The position numbers and the translations under genes are program-made. A stretch of DNA of 32,237 bases, from NCBI GenBank assembly GCA_023247705.1, contig JAHFFY010000023.1, positions 1-32,237 on the forward strand, given 5' to 3'. Below the pieces are notes generated by a model that worked only from the letters and a program-made list of their open reading frames with translations, did no database searches and was not told the origin of the DNA. This document shows, piece after piece, positions 18,701-25,649 of the stretch (the stretch's first letter is position 1; the number at the start of each line of letters is the position of its first letter). The stretch comes from Candidatus Omnitrophota bacterium. GTDB taxonomy: Bacteria > Omnitrophota > Gorgyraeia > Zapsychrales > JAHFFX01.

Positions 18701-21700
18701 GTTCAATGCGGTCAATCAGGGCCGCCAACTGGGATTGTTGTTCGGCCGAAAGCGAAGCAGTCTGCAGAGCCGCGGATATCTTTTCTGTGCCCAGCGATGG
18801 TCCAGGCGGCGTTGGAGTGGTCGGTTGTTCTTCTTCGACAACGATCGGTTGCGTCCCAATGATCTCTTGAATTCTTTGCCAGAATAATTCCGGGTTCAAA
18901 TGCAGGACTCTCGCCCAGCTTTTCATCTGTGCTTCCAGAGGATTTTGCAGACCTTTGCCTTCTTCGTATTGGTTTTCTAAAATATCCGGAGTGATCCCCA
19001 TGGCAACGGCTAATGTCTGCAATACGTCTTCCACCACATTGGTCGAATCCAGCAGCCCACGCAGATCCCGCATGGCGTCTCCGACTGTCGCCAGATCTAC
19101 GGCATCGGTCAGTTGTTCCAAAATTCCGGCCTGGGCATTGCGTTCGGCAAAGGCGAGGGCGGGGAATTGCAAACCAGGGGCCCAGCGCAACCGGTTTAAT
19201 TCCCGTTGAGCGTAAAAAAGATGCCGCTCGACTTCATTTTTTCCTTTTTGTAAACGCGCAACACTTTCTTGCTCTCCTGCCAAGGCCGCGGTTACCTCCT
19301 CTTCCCTGGCCGCTTCCAATCTTTGCAATTCTTCCCGTCGGCGTTGCTCTAATGCATGCTGTCGTTGTATCCTTTGCCTTTCAAAATCTTCTCTAAATTG
19401 TTGGTTGGTCTGTTCCCGGGTTCTTAATCTGTTGCGTAATTGAGCCTGATTGAGCGGATCGGTTGCCTGGGCCAGCTGTTGTTCAAGAGTTGCTCTGGTC
19501 TGTTCCTGTGTCCTGATTCTTCCTTCATTTTCATCGACCCATTTATCAAATTCCTGCTGCAGGGACGCTAAGGTTTCTTGAATTCTTGATTCCACCGTTG
19601 CCTCAAATTGTTGGGTCAGTGTCGCTCTTTTGGCTTCCAAGACGGCGGTTTGTTTTTTCAATTCCTCATTAATCAATAATAAACGGTTAAGCAGTCTGGC
19701 GACTTGCAGATAAGTCCACACCCGCGCGACCGCCGTATTCTCCGCCATGAGATCTTTAATCGTCAGTTTCTTTTGAGTTAGCTTTTTGGTGGTTTGAGCT
19801 TGTTGAATCCGAATCTGTTCGTCCAGATCTCTTTGTTTTGCTTGCCAATAAGGGGTTGCTAATTCTTTCGCATATTCTTTCAACAATTGACGGGCCTCTT
19901 TGATCGCTGACAAAACCTGAGTCTGACCATTGACGAGATCGTTTTGGCTCAATAAAAATCGACCTGCGACCAAGGAGCGATAAAGATTTTCTTCTTCCGG
20001 GGTAAACACCGCCGAAACAGCGGATGGTTTGGGAAGAAAAATAACAGGGGGGGCGACCTCAGGAGTTCCCTCGGGGAGCGCAGTCGCACCGCTCTCGGCT
20101 TTGGCTAAAAGCCCACGCAGAGATTGTTGGCCCATACCGAATTTTTCTAACCATGCAAGATAACTGGCACGGGCTTCTTGATTTTTTCTTTGGTTCTCCT
20201 GGGCTGTTTTCGTGGGAACATTTGTAACCGGACGTTGAAATAATCGATTGGGCAATCCTTTATCAATTAACTCTCTCAGCAATTCAATCGTGACAGGATG
20301 GCTGAGATAGCGTGTTGTTAAAATCTTGAACACTTGTTCGATGAATGTCATCAACCTGATGTCCAAACCATTCTGCTTCAAAAGCGCATCACTCAATGCC
20401 TTGACGACTTCATCCCGCTGATATTTATCCAAATTCACCAAAAGGCTGACATAAAATCGGAAAAGATTGTTTTCAATGTCAATGCTATAGCCGCCCCAGT
20501 TCGCATTAATGAGGGTCTTGTTATTCACCCGATATGCCCCGATCTTAATGTCTATCCTCGGCATATCGGCAGGCCCGCCGTTGACATTCATGGATGATCT
20601 GGATCGAACAAATTGGATAAAATCCTCCGCAAACTTTCGACCGTATCTTTCAGGCAAAGCGTTAATAAACGTTGCCAATTGATCCTGATATTTTGCCGTA
20701 AACCACCTTAACCGTTTATCGATCTGTCCATGAGATCTCGCCAATTCCATTTCCCACAGAAAACTTAACACAGTTTCGCTGACTTGTTCCGGAGTAATCG
20801 TACCGGTTTTGACCCCGGCATCTAAAACGCTCAATGAGCTTTCAAACCAGGCACGAACCGAAGCCATCCTTAGTAAATATCTTTCCGCGTAATTAAGATC
20901 GGCCAGCCCAAAAATATTATAAATTGCTGGTTGAGCAAAAATATGATCTCTTAAAGTCAATTCTCCTTGGGTTTCATCAAATAGGTCAGCGGGAACAGAT
21001 CGCAACTGGGCTATGATCTGTTGATAAAGAATATCAAATAGTTTCTCTTTTCTCTTATCTTGGGCAACCGCCTTTAATGCCGTATCGACCTCTTTCCATT
21101 GCAGCCCGCGGATAAAAAGCTGATCGATTGTCTGTTCCGGCCAGCCTCTGTCAACAGCATCTATGATGTTGTCTAAAAAGTCCTCATCAATATCAACGCG
21201 CTTGGTCAAAAGCCCCGCGGTTTCATTCAACTCCAAAATTTTCTGCAATGTAAGGGATTCCGAGATACTCAAATCACGCGGACCGCCCGGAAGAACCACC
21301 TGGGTCGCGCCAAAGGCATTGGCCAACTGCCGGCGTAAAACGGGTTCCTCGGCTTTAGTTTTCGCTTGAAGATTATTCAAAATTTCTTTTCTGGAAATGT
21401 GTTGAAAATCCAACAGCGCAGAAACCGTCTCAGCCAAAGTTCCATCAAAAGTTAGAAGGGCAACGTCCCCTCGAGGGGTAATGAATTCAATGTCGTCTGC
21501 TGCTGTCGATTGACCCGCCTCACCAGCTGCGGGAGTGACACCTAAAACGCCCATGCCGATCCCTAACGAACCGCCTCCTTTTTGCTGAGGATCGGTCAAT
21601 GCTTCGACATTGAGGACTTCCGCTCGCCCGATTTCTCTGGCTAAAGCCAATTTTTCTTCTCGGGTATCGGCAATTTCAGGATTAACCTCTTCGCCAATGT

Positions 21701-22796
21701 CAACAAAATCAGCCCCGCCCGAAAAATATTTTCGGGGAACATTATTTTTACTGTAAGGATCGATATCTTCCTTGATATAGCTGTAAACCCCCGCTTTAAA
21801 CGCCTCAAGATATTGCTCATAAATTTTTTCGCGGATTTTTTTGTCATTCACATCCACGCCATCAATTTTCTTTTGATCCACATAAACTTTGTAGAGGAAA
21901 CTTTCCTTTAATCTTTTTTTATACCAAGCCGCCAAGATCAGGGCATTATAAACCTGACGGAGTTGAGCGAAATTTTTGCCTTCATTGACTTCTTTTTCTA
22001 TCGCAGGGATGAGAACCTCTTTGGCCACGTTCGAAGATACATTACTAATATGTTCCACATCCTCTTTTTGAAGTTGATCTGTCCCGAATTCCGCGGCCTT
22101 GGCGTTCTTATTGATCGCCAAATAATCTTCTTCCATCATAACTTTAAGATGGCTGTTCATGATATAAACCGTATTCTGTTCTTCACTCTCATAAAGGAAA
22201 GCTTTATCCGGGACAATCCAAACCTTATTAAATGTGTTCATAGGAATATTCGTTGTCCCATAAAGCTCATAAGCCTTTTGATAAACCATGTCCCAAAATC
22301 TCTTGCCTAATCCTGTTTCAGGATAAGTTAAGGAAGCCATGAGTTGTTTCAGGACATAATCCTGGCCTAACAGGTCCCTTCCCATCTGGGTAATGCCTAA
22401 TTCATCGGAAGAAATTCGCTCTTTCTCGTAGGGAGACAGGTTGACCCACAGGTCTTTTTCGGGAATAGTCAAACCGGCCAGAAAATATTTGATTAATGTT
22501 TCGGATTCCGTTTTTGCCTGTGCTTTATTGCTCTGTAAAATTGTTTGGTCACCCGTGTCGACAATAAAATTAAAATAAAACGGGTTTTCGGGATGGATGG
22601 TGATCCCTTTTAACATCGCGGGAGTAAAAACAGGGGTCGTTGAAACAATCACGCCAGGTTTGGGGAGTCCAGGAACGTTTTGGGCAAAACTTAAGGATGG
22701 CGGAATAACGGAATTTATAAGAAATGAAAAAAGGATAATTGGATTGATTACCCGGAGGGAATTACGAGATTGAGTTCGCCTAAGAAGATGTGTCAT
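12747..22796 (-). CDS. Giant exported protein (3,349 residues) with repeated XRE-like helix-turn-helix cassettes
   Basis: Signal-type N-terminus (PIILFSFLINSVIPPSLSFAQ, about 20-40). Residues 40-400 are a domain I associate with Omnitrophota giant proteins (LWVNLSPYEKERI, NTFNKVWIVPDKAF). Then come a Gly-rich linker (about 405-430), a helical region (about 440-900) and coiled coil 1 (about 960-1205). Five cassettes follow (about 1225-1320, 1364-1459, 1488-1572, 1596-1696, 1731-1818), each ending in a motif like LNPEWFWGRVQAI. A helical middle leads to coiled coil 2 (about 2410-2640) and four weaker cassettes (about 2666-2746, 2936-3016, 3036-3119, 3146-3233). Several resemble the Cro/C1 HTH fold (ELAADMGL...YERGE). 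Pro-rich linkers separate some. The tail has GGIDLN and PVIIDITPAANLP. I found no cysteine. The ATG has no ribosome binding site; in-frame stops lie just upstream. Function unknown. Confidence 0.93.
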   Translation of the reverse strand: MTHLLRRTQSRNSLRVINPIILFSFLINSVIPPSLSFAQNVPGLPKPGVIVSTTPVFTPAMLKGITIHPENPFYFNFIVDTGDQTILQSNKAQAKTESETLIKYFLAGLTIPEKDLWVNLSPYEKERISSDELGITQMGRDLLGQDYVLKQLMASLTYPETGLGKRFWDMVYQKAYELYGTTNIPMNTFNKVWIVPDKAFLYESEEQNTVYIMNSHLKVMMEEDYLAINKNAKAAEFGTDQLQKEDVEHISNVSSNVAKEVLIPAIEKEVNEGKNFAQLRQVYNALILAAWYKKRLKESFLYKVYVDQKKIDGVDVNDKKIREKIYEQYLEAFKAGVYSYIKEDIDPYSKNNVPRKYFSGGADFVDIGEEVNPEIADTREEKLALAREIGRAEVLNVEALTDPQQKGGGSLGIGMGVLGVTPAAGEAGQSTAADDIEFITPRGDVALLTFDGTLAETVSALLDFQHISRKEILNNLQAKTKAEEPVLRRQLANAFGATQVVLPGGPRDLSISESLTLQKILELNETAGLLTKRVDIDEDFLDNIIDAVDRGWPEQTIDQLFIRGLQWKEVDTALKAVAQDKRKEKLFDILYQQIIAQLRSVPADLFDETQGELTLRDHIFAQPAIYNIFGLADLNYAERYLLRMASVRAWFESSLSVLDAGVKTGTITPEQVSETVLSFLWEMELARSHGQIDKRLRWFTAKYQDQLATFINALPERYGRKFAEDFIQFVRSRSSMNVNGGPADMPRIDIKIGAYRVNNKTLINANWGGYSIDIENNLFRFYVSLLVNLDKYQRDEVVKALSDALLKQNGLDIRLMTFIEQVFKILTTRYLSHPVTIELLRELIDKGLPNRLFQRPVTNVPTKTAQENQRKNQEARASYLAWLEKFGMGQQSLRGLLAKAESGATALPEGTPEVAPPVIFLPKPSAVSAVFTPEEENLYRSLVAGRFLLSQNDLVNGQTQVLSAIKEARQLLKEYAKELATPYWQAKQRDLDEQIRIQQAQTTKKLTQKKLTIKDLMAENTAVARVWTYLQVARLLNRLLLINEELKKQTAVLEAKRATLTQQFEATVESRIQETLASLQQEFDKWVDENEGRIRTQEQTRATLEQQLAQATDPLNQAQLRNRLRTREQTNQQFREDFERQRIQRQHALEQRRREELQRLEAAREEEVTAALAGEQESVARLQKGKNEVERHLFYAQRELNRLRWAPGLQFPALAFAERNAQAGILEQLTDAVDLATVGDAMRDLRGLLDSTNVVEDVLQTLAVAMGITPDILENQYEEGKGLQNPLEAQMKSWARVLHLNPELFWQRIQEIIGTQPIVVEEEQPTTPTPPGPSLGTEKISAALQTASLSAEQQSQLAALIDRIEQATNMQVLGKAMQDLKGFLNTNRELGLGPKRNADVAAAVSMSTQLLNFWENGRNMEKFDDQKIEKVKKWAAFLELNPEWFWGRVQAIISGIPTDDIGTKFSNAELWRNFSTGQQDKIRDLVKQLESATDITVLGQVMRELKDFLGVGSGEIAETMGIVRRSFTDYERGENLKTFDEEKVIRMEIWAQKLGLNPDWFLGRIDAIVGSQTVAMLARINTLRENLSSRMPEVNMNQFSYDQLLSLQQVIQSIGSNDMEEGIGFAVVLLSNILSRANILSIQDMMSALGLSEGDFIIIQIAPQLRTLSEQQIKDFAADLGLDADWFWQRVQEVRTLEGQAPSPTPPATAPADKRARERAIYDQMPEITVFSQEITTLDQLRAYMKDRRGEFRSQGMSNTALGEITGMDRTTTIAYENNTYPVVYSNETKMKAWAKSLKVNEDLFWSKLQELTRSEIDTEAVARAVIALGDEFVAQNGGMSAVIANTIRSLAPGLRGDDTMIDSLVPLVVTKIQELKTTTPALDLGPEDFMPLIDNIIEMKQQAEDVDLIKGAILETLQADYADKIQGYDIHQIVEMIYKESVIVNPSNEDIRSIAATLSDLVTEVEELKEADFVAALENIGTELLKQGRFLSEKPILDKIMDLIPGIVQARKAPLSEKPKLEEEQINLVVENILDSLSEEEFADINSIRGLIKEYLEERHPELGPAEIPETQEIIMEALQRDTRFKFKILVEMFASSTEANRDSDLEMIRETLQEESINKDEIDQRLREIESAGLRLRGKLQQPEYQTVRKMGYREYLKQQHDKDNELLDQFKDEINAILELGQKKAATKIVIGGARRDFRRDLRAWMANPRGLFRKFLASKDLNAIRNAAGINGEGLFEGDERQLPIAIVYYLKINGSLGAIFTQMFRGYDAFVKKGGGDQVTAKGEDVMQTILRGRFTQALADFGLTPEDIAGKSLAVIRNLLESQKSAMQRNRASTHDIATNFSLILNNERTAPFRNELGVRGDKAMLKSTDEFFNDLQAKLTEARTLLNQTAQDQWLQGISKLLEEVLPAARNILNEQIKSKRIELQPQYPGKGVPLEKLIDGNPIAQTALLYLRIARLVNLNKKISHSLEGVETAISVKQEGINSSFASQEQEIERELVDLRQDFADFETKSAQQIVKLEQRRDALAADIAQRLATEKENISAETRFRQSRMDVQNETLENTKADIAKNKSTKNEAIQSAVTRLQELRTTRDQEIQAAITVDQTQQLARLRLSKKSVEEKLSATEAALRQLQGQEKPTTELPNTVIKLSEQTEAKNFTSLQDVGVWMGKRREALRGSKSQKQSKEELAADMGLTGTFPIKQIEKYERGERFPSGDNRRRKWAEALFVDADDFIVLIAQLSAKPSTAAPQAPQPATKDVSEMSADELRDWLKTNDQTLQDLKGLFKDKISVDTLQDLLQQLVKDIKEQAFNQDRDQNIKIISAIFLLTEQDRWNPGKLRPLLYRIIYLADDLVEDLLEGAKILGGRFSREVEEGRTAVDRIGEDKIDLTGKAEWNKIRNLILRGILPEMGYEEQKTDVFLKQTVTAAQQQEGVSFVQNVREKLGISREQLASALNQKLGRVILVATIEELERSEFTANDEFGKKEFYVALGEILGFDGEQFFAQFLVLPTMGLPTRDFVSVETIPETIPSPTEGITWQQARSQLGERLRANIQAQGITPVQIATELRKSLYFVNALIVGKYFVESEQQFLKLSAFLKLAPETLLPDYRKHIQAFLDFKRISTRFQRRTSPRGQVRADRISGGVPEFANRLRDLIDKKYANLPDMNAKVAKFAEELRLNSDYVDIWTKEDRIVLDYDLPKIDQLERMANHLGVNITELYPQRVAAIVKYFQTHRWELPLAPARRVELNAWAQSYTPNAAAGDKALLKKVGGIDLNTANLDTQIQKQGKGVQILPQVPFDIKNFENTPINGFIPVIIDITPAANLPFQLGIDSPQASPKQVSLLTN

Positions 22797-22835
22797 GATT
22801 TATATTGAATTAACAAAAAAATAATGTTCTTTATT

Positions 22836-22847
22836 TCAGTTATTCAT
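22836..22847 (-). promoter_or_regulatory. Three-codon reading frame with strong ribosome binding site in the giant gene's leader
   Basis: AGAGGAG (22852-22858) lies 4 bases before ATG AAT AAC TGA. It is the only good ribosome binding site between the predicted promoter and the giant gene's ATG (22796), which has none. The stop is 39 bases before, and in frame with, the giant start. Ribosomes may load here and restart downstream, but this is an inference. Confidence 0.35.
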
Positions 22848-22897
22848 AAAACTCCTCTTTCAAATTTGGAATACTATGGAAGCATCAATACAAAAAA

Positions 22898-22926
22898 ACT
22901 ATAACATAACATCCGTTGATGTGCAA
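22898..22926 (-). promoter_or_regulatory. Likely promoter of the giant gene (extended -10)
   Basis: On the minus strand TATAGT (22898-22903), preceded by TGT (extended -10), lies 17 bases after a weak -35, TTGCAC (22921-22926). Transcription would start near 22891, giving a leader of about 95 bases. Confidence 0.6.
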
Positions 22927-22985
22927 ATATTATTTTCAGCCGGATCCTGTTCATTCCATCTTCTCTCTTCTCTAAAAAAATTATA

Positions 22986-23309
22986 TTAAATTTGGGGAAA
23001 TGCGCAGCGGTTTGGCTTCTTTTTGTAGCCGCAGCATTGATCCCCGGGCCAAGATTGATGGAGGATATTGCGGATAGGTACACAGAGGAATGGTTTACCA
23101 CTTAAAGTTTTGCGTAGGCCGAAACGGTTTGCGTAAATAGAACAGAAATATTGGCCATTGGCTTTTTGAGTCAGATGTTCACAGGGATCCCCTTCCAACG
23201 TGCCGCAGCAAGCCCCGCAACGCGTACACGTATTTTCCCACTCGTGTTGTTGACGTTCTTGAAGAATTTGATATTTCAGACCATCATCTGAAGCTTCCCT
23301 CAACAGCAA
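22986..23309 (-). CDS. YkgJ-family cysteine-cluster protein
   Basis: 107 residues from the chosen start. The family motif is CTRCGACCGTLEGDPCEHL, followed by GQYFCSIYANRFGLR, FLCVP and a final DQCCGYKK. This cysteine spacing matches the YkgJ/UPF0153 family, thought to bind zinc or an iron-sulfur centre; the reaction is unknown. It is probably cytoplasmic (no signal). The track starts at a TTG at 23333 without a ribosome binding site. AGGAG (23315-23319) lies 5 bases before the TTG at 23309, so I take that one. It begins 37 bases after the TraB gene's stop and is probably in the same transcript. Confidence 0.88.
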   Translation of the reverse strand: MLLREASDDGLKYQILQERQQHEWENTCTRCGACCGTLEGDPCEHLTQKANGQYFCSIYANRFGLRKTLSGKPFLCVPIRNILHQSWPGDQCCGYKKKPNRCAFPQI

Positions 23310-23346
23310 CTTTTCTCCTGACGACCCGTGCAAACGAAATGATCAG

Positions 23347-24396
23347 CTACATCTGATTTACCGTATAGCCTTGCTTTTTTAAAATTTCAATCATCCCCTT
23401 GTCCCCGAGCAAATGGGCCGCGCCCACAACAACGAAATAGGTTTGATCTGTTTTTAGATATTCGCTGATCTTCTGCGCCATCCTTTGACTTCGCTCGAAC
23501 AACAACTTCTCATAAACAGGAGCTGTATCAGGATATTTTGTCAAGCCGTCGGTGATCGTGATCTTTTCCATCATGGCGGCATCGCCGTTTTGCCAAGCCG
23601 AGGTGATGTAATTGAGCATATTTTCTGTCTCTTCCAAATCATGTAATATATATCTCAACAAAAGATCCTGATCTTGCAAGCTGTCAAACATGGAGATCTG
23701 TTCATCCAAAGTCTCTAAGGCAATAATTTTCTGGGATTCACTGACTTTTTTGAGAAAATATCGGTCAATCCCATATTCCTCATTCAAACCCAGTTTTTTA
23801 AGCTGGGCCATGGTCAGATTCATGGCAATAAACCATGGTTTAAAATTATTCAATTGGGCCAAGTCCAAATCATACCGGGAGGAAAATTTTCCGAGGCTCA
23901 TTAAAAGTTCCGCAGACACATAGTCCCGGAGTTGTTGGCCATTCTGATAGGCCGCCCTCGCAAGCAGGGTCTTTTGCAGAAGCGCTGGATCGCTATGCTC
24001 CGAGTCCAATTCAACCACCAAAAATGCCGATTGACTGAATGCATCTTCAATCGGTTTATCTAAAGGAAAAAACTGCGCGTTTCCTAAATTGATCGATCCC
24101 AAGATAAAGACCGAATTCGAGGCCGAACGAACCTCCCACATGAAATGCTTTTTGGTGGTTTTCCCTTCTTGCGAGATCTCTTTAATTTCATCCCGGTAAT
24201 ATGTGACAGACATGCCAATGCCAGGATCAATACGGATGAATTTGTCATTTTCTTCGGTAATGGTTCCATCAACAGACTTGCCGGATTTGAGCAAGACCGT
24301 CTCAGCCAAGGCACAATTGGCCGAAAGAACGATTAAGTTAACGACACAATATAATCGGATCGCGGACAAAGGATGTAGAATAACAGAAGTCTTCAT
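23347..24396 (-). CDS. TraB/GumN-family protein with altered first metal motif
   Basis: 349 residues. A signal peptide (about 1-31, ending CALA) is followed by a small beta-rich domain (32-75: VLLKSGKSVDGTITEENDKF). A TraB/GumN domain occupies 85-349 (FLVVELD with Glu129; EYGIDRYFL; ERSQRMAQKI; GAAHLLGDKGMIEILKKQGY). In the TIKI/TraB group two GxxH motifs bind the metal. Here the second is intact (GAAH, 325-328), but the first reads GSIN (100-103), so its His is Asn (AAT codon). The protein may be inactive or use a changed metal site. It is probably periplasmic. The preceding unknown gene ends 30 bases upstream; the ATG has no clear ribosome binding site. Confidence 0.88.
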   Translation of the reverse strand: MKTSVILHPLSAIRLYCVVNLIVLSANCALAETVLLKSGKSVDGTITEENDKFIRIDPGIGMSVTYYRDEIKEISQEGKTTKKHFMWEVRSASNSVFILGSINLGNAQFFPLDKPIEDAFSQSAFLVVELDSEHSDPALLQKTLLARAAYQNGQQLRDYVSAELLMSLGKFSSRYDLDLAQLNNFKPWFIAMNLTMAQLKKLGLNEEYGIDRYFLKKVSESQKIIALETLDEQISMFDSLQDQDLLLRYILHDLEETENMLNYITSAWQNGDAAMMEKITITDGLTKYPDTAPVYEKLLFERSQRMAQKISEYLKTDQTYFVVVGAAHLLGDKGMIEILKKQGYTVNQM

Positions 24397-24426
24397 GGAT
24401 GAAAAAACAGCTTATAAACGTCATGA

Positions 24427-24825
24427 CTAAGAAAAATTCAAATAATCGGTTTCCTCTCGCATCTCAAGAATTCTTTCCCGCTCGCGTTTTTTACGAGCCT
24501 CTTCTTTACGTTTTTCTTCTTCCTTGGCTTGCAGCAAATCCGAGTAATGCTGATTAGCCACACCGACCACTTCTTTAAAAAAGTCCAATTGCTGTTGTTT
24601 ATTATCTTCCCCGGAAATAATCACGACGATACGTTTTTCAATAATACTGTATTGCCTTTTTTTGTCATACGGATTGATGCGATATGCAGAATGAAAAAAT
24701 TTGACCCACAAATCATCCGGTCTATCCGAAAGAATCAGAGGATATTTATAAGCAATATCAAACGAGTTATCCTTCTCGATCCCCTCTTTATCAACCCCGG
24801 TGATCTTTACAGCTACAAAAGCCAT
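24427..24825 (-). CDS. Hypothetical protein with charged helical tail, 132 residues
   Basis: I do not recognise a family. The first ~90 residues look like a compact mixed fold (FVAVKITGV, KYPLILSD, YSIIEKRIVVIISG). The last 35 are a highly charged helix (EEEKRKEEARKKRERERILE), likely coiled coil or a nucleic-acid or protein contact. There is no signal peptide and no cysteine. GAGGGGGC lies about 5 bases before the ATG, which supports the start. It is the first gene of the leftward group with TraB and the cysteine-cluster protein, and is divergent from the transglutaminase-like gene. Confidence 0.75.
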   Translation of the reverse strand: MAFVAVKITGVDKEGIEKDNSFDIAYKYPLILSDRPDDLWVKFFHSAYRINPYDKKRQYSIIEKRIVVIISGEDNKQQQLDFFKEVVGVANQHYSDLLQAKEEEKRKEEARKKRERERILEMREETDYLNFS

Positions 24826-24936
24826 AAGAGCGCCCCCTCATTTATTAATTAAAAAATCTCAATAAAGCCTTGAACCACTTTCTCAATTTTGCTAGCGTAT
24901 TTCTTAAATCCTATTTCAGCATTGATCTATTATTAT

Positions 24937-25581
24937 ATGATTCTTGAATATTTACAATTTCAAAAACAATTAAAAATTAATACCATTTCTTGCTTAATCT
25001 GCTTATTATCTCTCATTTTTTTGTGTGATAAAAACAATTCTCTTTGGGCCGCACCATCCGATGCCATTGCTTCCGATCACATTCTTGAAATCCAGCAGGA
25101 CCACTATCAAGCAGACGGAGTTCTGGTGACCAGGCCCAACGTTATGGATACCCAAATCCACCGTCTCATAGGCTGCAATAATCTTTATTCCATTGAAAAT
25201 TATCTGACCTGGCTCGATCAACACGTTCAAAATCAAAAAGATATCGAAGACTCCTGGTCCAACCCGGTCGAATTGCTGCGAACTCAGCGAGGCGACTGTG
25301 AAGACTACGCCCTGCTCAATGCAACCGTAACCCGAATTTTAGGCTACCCATCGCATATCCTGGCCATTATCCAGCCCAATACAAATAAGAACCACGCTAT
25401 CTGTTCATTTTTCAAAAACGGTCATTACTACTGGATCGATAATAAAAGTTTAAAAAAAACGACCGCTGGCACTTTAGAAGAATTTTCGCATTGCATACTG
25501 AAGGAATTTAAATCTTCCTATCTTTTCGAATATCGGATCGAAACCCAGACCTGGGCATTGCTCTCCTCAAACTCTTTATAA
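24937..25581 (+). CDS. Transglutaminase-like cysteine peptidase, exported or membrane-anchored
   Basis: 214 residues from the chosen ATG. Residues about 15-32 are hydrophobic (TISCLICLLSLIFLCDK), a signal or anchor. The core matches the transglutaminase-like fold: RTQRGDCEDYALL gives the catalytic Cys121, NKNHAICSF gives His153 and YYWIDN gives Asp168. Bacterial relatives are periplasmic peptidases, often adapted to a specific envelope protein; the substrate is unknown. The track starts at a TTG (24889); I prefer the ATG at 24937, which gives a normal-length N-terminus, although neither has a clear ribosome binding site. It is one of only two plus-strand genes. It is convergent with lexA, with no visible terminator in the 68 bases between. 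Confidence 0.82.
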   Translation: MILEYLQFQKQLKINTISCLICLLSLIFLCDKNNSLWAAPSDAIASDHILEIQQDHYQADGVLVTRPNVMDTQIHRLIGCNNLYSIENYLTWLDQHVQNQKDIEDSWSNPVELLRTQRGDCEDYALLNATVTRILGYPSHILAIIQPNTNKNHAICSFFKNGHYYWIDNKSLKKTTAGTLEEFSHCILKEFKSSYLFEYRIETQTWALLSSNSL

Positions 25582-25649
25582 TATTGGAGTGGATATTGAA
25601 AATTCATTTTGCCTTGGATGAAAAAAGAGAGAAAATCTGAATGGTGAAA

